Source: Streptococcaceae bacterium AF54-32pH5A
GTDB lineage: Bacteria; Bacillota; Bacilli; Lactobacillales; Streptococcaceae
Direction: 5' to 3'
Assembly (NCBI GenBank): GCA_027682205.1
Contig: JAQDAD010000001.1
Coordinates: 996,332 to 1,060,331, forward strand
DNA: 64,000 bases
Shown: one piece after another, positions 58,517 to 64,000 of the stretch
How positions within the stretch are numbered: the stretch's first letter is position 1
Layout: each line of letters opens with the position of its first letter
Made by a program: the position numbers and the translations under genes
Notes under the pieces: model-generated
What the model saw: the letters and a program-made list of their open reading frames with translations, nothing else
Databases searched by the model: none
Told to the model about the DNA's origin: nothing

Positions 58517-61500
58517 ATGAAAAAGATCCCATCTCAAACTGAGAAAAAAATGATTTATGGTATCCGTTCCTTGAAAAACGGAACTGGTTCTGTCCTTATC
58601 GGTGCCAGCATTATCTTGCTTTCTGCTACAATGCCGACTATTTCAGCTAATGAAAACCTTCCTCAAACTCAGGAAAATACTAGCCTAGTGACCACGGCCC
58701 CTACCGAGACTGAAACTAGTCAAACTCAAAAGCAAGAGCCTATTTCTGAACAAAACAATGCAAACGCTTCCCTTAGTGCTAAAAAGGAAAACCCAACAAC
58801 AGACGCTGTTCTAGCTGCTGAAACACCTAAAAAAGATGACGTTACTCCAAGCCAACCTAACAGCAAGGAAGAGAAAGTAGATACCAGCACTTCGACGCCA
58901 AGTTCTGATCAAAAACCACAAGCAGACACTAGTTCTGAAGAACCCATCGCAGACAACTACTTCCGCATCCATGTAAAAAAACTCCCTGAAGAAAACAAGG
59001 ATTCTCAAGGTCTTTGGACATGGGACGATGTTGAAAAACCTTCTGAAAACTGGCCAAATGGAGCCAAGTCTTTCAAGGATGCCAAGCAAGATGACTACGG
59101 CTATTACCTAGATGTCAAACTCAAAAATGAGCAAGCCAAGAAGGTCAGCTTCCTCATCAACAATACTAAAGGGGATAACCTTACTGGAGATCGTTCAGTA
59201 GAGCTCCTCTCTCCAAAAATGAATGAGGCTTGGCTAGATGAAAACTATAAGGTATACAACTACCGTCCTCAGCCAGCGGGAACTGTCCGTGTCAACTACT
59301 ACCGCACCGACGGGAACTATGACAAAAAATCTCTTTGGTATTGGGGCGATGTCAAGAACCCAAGCAGTGGAGAATGGCCTGACGGTACTGACTTTACGGC
59401 AACTGGAAAATATGGCCGTTACATTGATATTCCACTCAATGAAGCTGCAAGAGAATTCGGATTTTTATTACTGGACGAAAGCAAGAAAGGCGATGATGTG
59501 AAAATCCGAAAAGAAGATTACAAATTTACAGATTTGAAAAATCACAGTCAAATCTTTCTCAAAGATGATGACGAAACCATCTACACCAACCCCTATTACG
59601 TGCACGACATCCGCATGACTGGTGCTCAACACGTAGCTAAATCTCGTATCGAAAGCAGCTTTTCTACCCTAGTCGGAGCCAAGAAAGAAGACATTCTTAA
59701 ACACTCCAACATCACTGACCATCAAGGGAACAAAGTAGCCATCACAGACGTGGAAGTAGATGAAGCTGGTAAGAAAGTGACCTACATCGGCGACTTCTCT
59801 GACACCCAACACCCTTACACTGTCAGCTACAATTCAGATCGTTTTACCACACGTTCAAGCTGGCGCCTCAAGGATGAGACCTACAGTTACGACGGTCCAC
59901 TCGGCGCAACCCTAAAAGAAGATGGCAAGCGTGTCGACCTTACCCTCTGGTCTCCAAGTGCTGATAAGGTTTCAGTTGTCGTCTACGACAAGAAAGACCC
60001 TGAAAAAGTAATCGGAACTGTCGCTCTTGAAAAAGGAGAAAAAGGAACCTGGAAACAAACTTTGGACGCAAACTCTGGTCTAGGTATCAGCAACTACACT
60101 GGATACTACTACCACTACCAAATTGAGCGCCAAGGTAAAACCGTTCTCGTTCTCGACCCTTATGCCAAATCTCTAGCAGCTTGGAACAGTGATCTAGCAA
60201 AAACAGATGCAGCTCATAAGGTAGCTAAAGCCGCCTTTGTCGATCCAGCAAAACTAGGCCCACAAGACTTGACCTACGGTAAGATTCGCAACTTCAAATC
60301 GCGCGAAGATGCGGTCATCTATGAAGCTCATGTCCGTGACTTTACTTCCGATCCTGCCATCGCAAAAGATTTGACCAAACCATTTGGTACTTTTGAAGCT
60401 TTCATTGAAAAACTAGACTATCTCAAAGATTTGGGTGTTACCCACATCCAACTTCTTCCAGTCTTGTCCTACTACTTTGTCAATGAATTGAAGAACAAAG
60501 AACGCTTGTCTGCCTATGCTTCAAGCAACAGCAACTACAACTGGGGATATGACCCTCAAAACTACTTCTCCTTGACTGGTATGTACTCTAGCAATCCCAA
60601 GGATCCAGAAAAACGTATCGCGGAATTCAAAAATCTCATAAACGAAATCCATAAACGTGGGATGGGAGCTATCTTGGACGTGGTCTACAACCATACTGCC
60701 AATGTTGATATTTTTGAAGATATTGAGCCAAACTACTACCACTTTATGGACGCAGACGGAACTCCACGTACTAGCTTTGGAGGCGGTCGTTTAGGAACAA
60801 CCCACTACATGTCTAAACGTGTCTTGGTAGACTCTATCAAGTATTTGGTTGAAACTTACAAAGTGGATGGCTTCCGTTTCGATATGATGGGAGACCACGA
60901 TGCGGCTTCGATCGAAGAAGCTTACAAGGCTGCACGCGCCCTCAATCCAAATCTGATCATGCTAGGTGAAGGTTGGAAAACCTATGCTGGTGATGAAAAT
61001 ATGCCTGTACAACCTGCTGATCAGTCTTGGATGAAGAAAACAGATACTGTTGCAGTCTTTTCAGACGATATCCGTAACAACCTCAAGTCTGGCTATCCAA
61101 ATGAAGGTCAACCTGCCTTTATCACAGGTGGAAAACGCGATATCAATACCATCTTTAAAAATCTCATTGCTCAACCAACTAACTTTGAAGCAGACAGTCC
61201 TGGAGATGTTATCCAGTATATCGCAGCCCATGATAACTTGACCCTCTTTGATATCATCGCTCAGTCTATCAAAAAAGACCCTAGTAAGGCTGAGAACTAC
61301 GCTGAGATCCATCGTCGTTTGCGACTTGGAAACCTCATGGTCTTGACAGCTCAAGGGACTCCATTTATCCACTCTGGTCAGGAATATGGACGTACCAAAC
61401 AATTCCTTGATCCAGCCTACAAGACTCCTGTTCCAGACGATAAGGTTCCAAACAAGTCTCACTTGTTGCGTGATAAGGACGGCAAGCCATTTGTCTATCC

Positions 61501-62233
61501 TTACTTTATCCACGACTCTTACGACTCTAGTGATGCTGTCAACAAGTTTGACTGGACCAAAGCAACGGATGGAAAAGCTTTCCCTGAAAATGTCAAGAGC
61601 CGTGACTACATGAAAGGATTGATCGCTCTTCGTCAATCTACAGACGCCTTCCGACTCAAGAGTCTACAAGATATCAAAGAACGCGTCCAACTCATTACTG
61701 TCCCAGGCCAAAATGGTGTGGAAAAAGAAGACGTGGTCATCGGCTACCAAATCACTGCTCCAAACGGTGATGTCTACGCTGTCTTTGTAAATGCAGATGA
61801 TAAGGCTCGGGAATTCAACTTAGGAACTGCCTTTGCTCACTTGAGAAAGGCCGAAGTCCTGGCAGATGAAAACCAAGCAGGACCAGTAGGAATCGCTAAC
61901 CCTCAAGGTCTTAAATGGACTGAAAAAGGGTTGCAATTGAATGCCCTAACTGCTGTTGTTCTCCGCTTGTCTCAAGGTGGTGCCATCGTTACCCCAGCTG
62001 TGGAAGAAAAGCCAGAATTTGATCTTTCTAGCTTGGAAGTTGAACAAGAACACGGCCAAGCCCAAAACCTAGCAGCAAATCCTGACTCTCAAGAAACTGC
62101 TGCAGAGTCTCTTTCTCAAAAAGTCCTTCCAAACACAGGTACTGAGAGCAAATCCCTTCTTGCCCTTGCTGGATTCAGAATCCTTGCCCTTCTCGGACTT
62201 GGATGGTTGATGAAAAACAAGAAAAAGAACTAA
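58517..62233 (+). CDS. spuA: Cell-wall-anchored pullulanase
   Basis: Extracellular debranching enzyme that binds and cuts alpha-1,6 bonds of glycogen and pullulan. The 1238-residue protein has a YSIRK-like signal region (MIYGIRSLKNGTGSVLIG), a variable serine/threonine/glutamate linker, two CBM41 modules (about 145-360; LWTWDDVEKP and LWYWGDVKNP), a CBM48-like module, a GH13 barrel with nucleophile Asp in DGFRFDMMG, acid Glu in LGEGW and AHDN, and a C-terminal sortase motif LPNTG. MKKIPSQTEK is the start (AAGGAG). Compared with pneumococcal SpuA the linker before LPNTG is shorter. Confidence 0.95.
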   Translation: MKKIPSQTEKKMIYGIRSLKNGTGSVLIGASIILLSATMPTISANENLPQTQENTSLVTTAPTETETSQTQKQEPISEQNNANASLSAKKENPTTDAVLAAETPKKDDVTPSQPNSKEEKVDTSTSTPSSDQKPQADTSSEEPIADNYFRIHVKKLPEENKDSQGLWTWDDVEKPSENWPNGAKSFKDAKQDDYGYYLDVKLKNEQAKKVSFLINNTKGDNLTGDRSVELLSPKMNEAWLDENYKVYNYRPQPAGTVRVNYYRTDGNYDKKSLWYWGDVKNPSSGEWPDGTDFTATGKYGRYIDIPLNEAAREFGFLLLDESKKGDDVKIRKEDYKFTDLKNHSQIFLKDDDETIYTNPYYVHDIRMTGAQHVAKSRIESSFSTLVGAKKEDILKHSNITDHQGNKVAITDVEVDEAGKKVTYIGDFSDTQHPYTVSYNSDRFTTRSSWRLKDETYSYDGPLGATLKEDGKRVDLTLWSPSADKVSVVVYDKKDPEKVIGTVALEKGEKGTWKQTLDANSGLGISNYTGYYYHYQIERQGKTVLVLDPYAKSLAAWNSDLAKTDAAHKVAKAAFVDPAKLGPQDLTYGKIRNFKSREDAVIYEAHVRDFTSDPAIAKDLTKPFGTFEAFIEKLDYLKDLGVTHIQLLPVLSYYFVNELKNKERLSAYASSNSNYNWGYDPQNYFSLTGMYSSNPKDPEKRIAEFKNLINEIHKRGMGAILDVVYNHTANVDIFEDIEPNYYHFMDADGTPRTSFGGGRLGTTHYMSKRVLVDSIKYLVETYKVDGFRFDMMGDHDAASIEEAYKAARALNPNLIMLGEGWKTYAGDENMPVQPADQSWMKKTDTVAVFSDDIRNNLKSGYPNEGQPAFITGGKRDINTIFKNLIAQPTNFEADSPGDVIQYIAAHDNLTLFDIIAQSIKKDPSKAENYAEIHRRLRLGNLMVLTAQGTPFIHSGQEYGRTKQFLDPAYKTPVPDDKVPNKSHLLRDKDGKPFVYPYFIHDSYDSSDAVNKFDWTKATDGKAFPENVKSRDYMKGLIALRQSTDAFRLKSLQDIKERVQLITVPGQNGVEKEDVVIGYQITAPNGDVYAVFVNADDKAREFNLGTAFAHLRKAEVLADENQAGPVGIANPQGLKWTEKGLQLNALTAVVLRLSQGGAIVTPAVEEKPEFDLSSLEVEQEHGQAQNLAANPDSQETAAESLSQKVLPNTGTESKSLLALAGFRILALLGLGWLMKNKKKN

Positions 62234-62385
62234 TACTCAATGAAAATCAAAGAGTAAACTAGGAAGCTAGCCGCAGGCTGCTCAAAACACTGTTTTGGGG
62301 TTGTGGATAGAACTGACAGAGTCAGTATCATATACCTACGGCAAGGCGAAGATGACGTGGTTTAAAGAGATTTTCGAAGAGTATT
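62234..62385 (-). repeat. BOX element, boxA-boxB-boxC on the minus strand
   Basis: Begins right after the spuA stop with ATACTCAATGAAAATCAAAG (boxC end), continues with AACTGACAGAGTCAGT (boxB hairpin), and ends with CTACGGCAAGGCGAAGATGA and TTTTCGAAGAGTATT (boxA). The CTACGGCAAGGCGA part is the sequence behind the well-known BOX-PCR primer. One boxB unit only. BOX elements are thought to be non-autonomous mobile repeats and can alter expression of adjacent genes. Confidence 0.9.
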
Positions 62386-62456
62386 AACTAAGCCCTCCTA
62401 TAGAAACAACACCCCATGGTCAGAAGAATCTTCTAGCCAACGGGGTGTTGTTTGCA
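62386..62456 (+). terminator. Long hairpin between BOX and IS, probable spuA terminator
   Basis: AAACAACACCCC and GGGGTGTTGTTT form a perfect 12-bp outer stem (62406-62454) with an inner AGAAGAttCTTCT-like pairing. The tail has few T residues, so termination strength is uncertain. Confidence 0.6.
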
Positions 62457-62543
62457 GGCTCTATAATATTTGTAGTGGGTAAATCCCCTATGAATATTAT
62501 GGAGCCTCTTTTGTTGTAGAAAAAAAGTCCCATATAATCTATA

Positions 62544-63857
62544 ATGAAAAGCGACCAAACCATCATTAGAAAGAATCATATGGATCCCTTACATTTTATC
62601 ACAAAATTACTAGACATTAAAGACCCTAATATCCAAATTATAGATGTTGTTAATAGAGATACACACAAGGAAATCATCGCTAAACTGGACTACGAAGCCC
62701 CATCTTGTCCTGATTGCAGAAAGCAAATGAAGAAATATGACTTTCAAAAAACTTCTACGGTTTCTTACCTTGAAACGACTGGTATGCCTACTAGAATTCT
62801 CCTGAAAAAGCGTCGTTTCAAGTGCTATCAGTGCTCAAAAATGATGGTCGCTGAAACTTCTCTCGTCAAGAAGAATCACCAAATTCCTCGTATCATCAAC
62901 CAAAAGGTTGCTCAAAAATTGATTGAAAAGACTTCTATGACCGATATTGCTCATCAGCTGGCCATTTCAACTTCAACGGTTATTCAAAAGCTCAATGACT
63001 TCTGTTTTAAGCATGATTTTTCTCGTCTTCCTGAGATTATGTCTTGGGACGAGTACATTTTTATAAAGGGGAAGATGAGCTTTATTGCGCAAGACTTTGA
63101 CAGGCTTAATATCATCACTGTTCTTGAAGGCAGAACACAAGCTATCATAAGAAATTATTTTCTGCGCTACAATCGTGCTGTTCGTTGTCAGGTGAAAATC
63201 ATTACTATGGATATGTTTAGTCCTTATTATGACTTGGCTAAACAGCTTTTTCCATGTGCTAAAATCGTTTTAGATCGCTTTCACCCTTCGTTATTATATT
63301 TTCTAAACTCAGGCTAAAACAGTCCACTGGACTGTTTTACTCCAACATCTTGGCCGTACTATGAGTCGTGTTCGTGTGCAAATCATGAATTAATTTGACC
63401 GAAAATCTCATGAATATAGAATCATCAAGCGCTACTGGAAACTCGTCCAACAAGATAGTCGGAAGGTAAGCAATAAACGCTTTTATCACCAAACCTAAAG
63501 AAATACTATAATCTCTATCAGCTCTTGCTTTTTCACTTTCAGAACAAGGAGACAGAAAAATTTTTCGAACTCATTGAAAATAATCTCAAGATGATCCATC
63601 CTCGCTTTCAGGCTGCCTTTCAAACCTTTCTCAAAGACAAAGACAAGATTATCAACGCTCTTCAATTACCCTATTCTAACGCAAAATTGGAGGCAACTAA
63701 TAATCTCATTAAGCTTATCAAGCGAAATGCCTTTGGTTTTCGGAACTTTGAAAACTTCAAAAAACGTATTTTTATCGCTCTGAACATCAAAAAAGAAAGG
63801 ACAAATTACATCCTTTCTCGATATCATCGCTTTGAATATCAAAATGGAGAGAACTGA
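62544..63857 (+). pseudogene. ISL3-family transposase, broken
   Basis: Three pieces of one transposase. Codons from 62580 (MDPLHFITKLLDIKD) to about 63284 include the N-terminal zinc finger (CPDC, CYQC), helix-turn-helix and the DDE-domain start up to VLDRFH. After an insert, the frame +1 stretch QHLGRTMSRVRVQ follows with an internal TAA at 63391, and finally the original frame resumes at about 63525 (FFELIENNL to RYHRFEYQNGEN). At least two frameshifts and one nonsense codon make it inactive. Confidence 0.85.
63285..63342. repeat. 58-bp insert with perfect 25-bp palindrome inside the transposase
   Basis: At the point where the family continues from DRFH into QHLG, extra DNA carries TAAAACAGTCCA-C-TGGACTGTTTTA (63315-63339), twelve-base arms around one base. 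It replaces about two codons and causes the first stop. Confidence 0.7.
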
Positions 63858-63913
63858 TTTAATCCTCTCCAGGATATGACTTTTTGGTAATCCACTACAA
63901 TTGACAAAGAGCC

Positions 63914-63941
63914 AAAAAAAGATACTCACTTAAGTATCTTA
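63914..63941 (-). terminator. Terminator downstream of tRNA-Pro
   Basis: Minus-strand AAGATACT, six-base loop, AGTATCTT, TTTTT, ending exactly where the IS begins. Confidence 0.75.
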
Positions 63942-63955
63942 ATCAATAAATCGAA

Positions 63956-64000
63956 TCGGGAAGACAGGATTCGAACCTGCGACACCTTGGTCCCAAACCA
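63956..64000 (-). tRNA. tRNA-Pro (UGG), 3' part, cut by window edge
   Basis: Minus strand shows the anticodon loop with TTTGGGA (anticodon TGG), a TPsiC arm GCAGGTTCGAATCCTGT and acceptor strand CTTCCCG with discriminator A. No CCA is encoded. The 5' half lies beyond the right edge. Confidence 0.9.

Larger units (their letters stand above)
62457..63913 (+). mobile_element. Degenerate ISL3-family insertion sequence (IS1167-like)
   Basis: The left end GGCTCTATAATATTTGTAGTGG and right end (minus) GGCTCTTTGTCAATTGTAGTGG share GGCTCT and TTGTAGTGG. At 1457 bp the length fits IS1167-type elements of about 1.43 kb plus a small insert. No 8-bp target duplication is visible. The first 51 bases can fold back on themselves (GGCTC...GAGCC). 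The right end abuts the terminator of the tRNA region. Confidence 0.8.

Overview
The window looks like chromosomal DNA of a mitis-group Streptococcus (pneumoniae/mitis/oralis/infantis relatives). The basis is near-verbatim similarity, from memory, of RpoB, RpoC, SpuA, IlvN, DinF and TsaE to their pneumococcal counterparts, TGn extended -10 promoters, a BOX element, and the pneumococcal order cinA - LCP gene - GNAT gene - tsaE - membrane gene - rpoC - rpoB. lytA is absent beside dinF, and blocks that lie apart in S. pneumoniae are joined here. This points to a relative such as S. oralis, S. infantis or S. mitis rather than S. pneumoniae, but the species cannot be fixed from this window.

Layout. 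1-4.3 kb (minus): thiN (cut by the edge), rpe, rsgA, rsmA, rnmV, tatD, a ribosome-maturation and housekeeping cluster. 4.4-9.9 kb: a KimA-type potassium transporter, rpmH, an isolated DUF2625 gene, an alanine-type aminotransferase, a small membrane protein and a universal stress protein. 10-16.6 kb: uppP, a DUF2207 membrane protein, a fused amino-acid ABC transporter with its ATPase, a small HTH-like protein and an SPFH protein. 16.7-21.3 kb: ilvB-ilvN-ilvC and ilvA, with a CodY box upstream of ilvB. 21.5-24.8 kb: rpsL-rpsG and fusA, separated by a long imperfect palindrome and a terminator. 25.1-28.8 kb: a six-gene operon of two tiny membrane proteins, an ABC-2 transporter, a HisKA_3 histidine kinase and a NarL-type regulator, with a 16-bp palindrome near -64 of its promoter. 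29-32 kb: asp23-type gene, fakA, a lipoprotein gene and rpmB. 32.1-33.2 kb: a LytTR regulator and a LiaF-like membrane protein.

33.3-37.3 kb is the clearest accessory island. An AT-rich gene for an 849-residue LPXTG protein with a SEC10/PgrA (CAP-like) domain faces a broken LPXTG gene across a hairpin that looks like two fused insertion-sequence ends. The pair is bracketed by a 214-bp duplication of the 3' end of a PAP2 phosphatase gene, and the two copies differ at about 24 positions. 37.4-41.4 kb: a heterodimeric ABC exporter under a MarR repressor with a perfect 24-bp operator. 41.6-50.5 kb: a membrane protein, yebC, dinF, a GNAT gene, recA, cinA, an LCP protein, a second GNAT gene, tsaE and a membrane protein. 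50.8-58.1 kb: rpoC and rpoB. 58.5-62.2 kb: the cell-wall pullulanase gene spuA with a cre site over its -35. The right end holds a BOX element, a decayed ISL3-family element carrying its own palindromic insert, and the 3' part of a tRNA-Pro.

Work was by eye. Product names rest on remembered family resemblance and visible motifs; promoter, operator and terminator calls are pattern readings, not predictions from a program.
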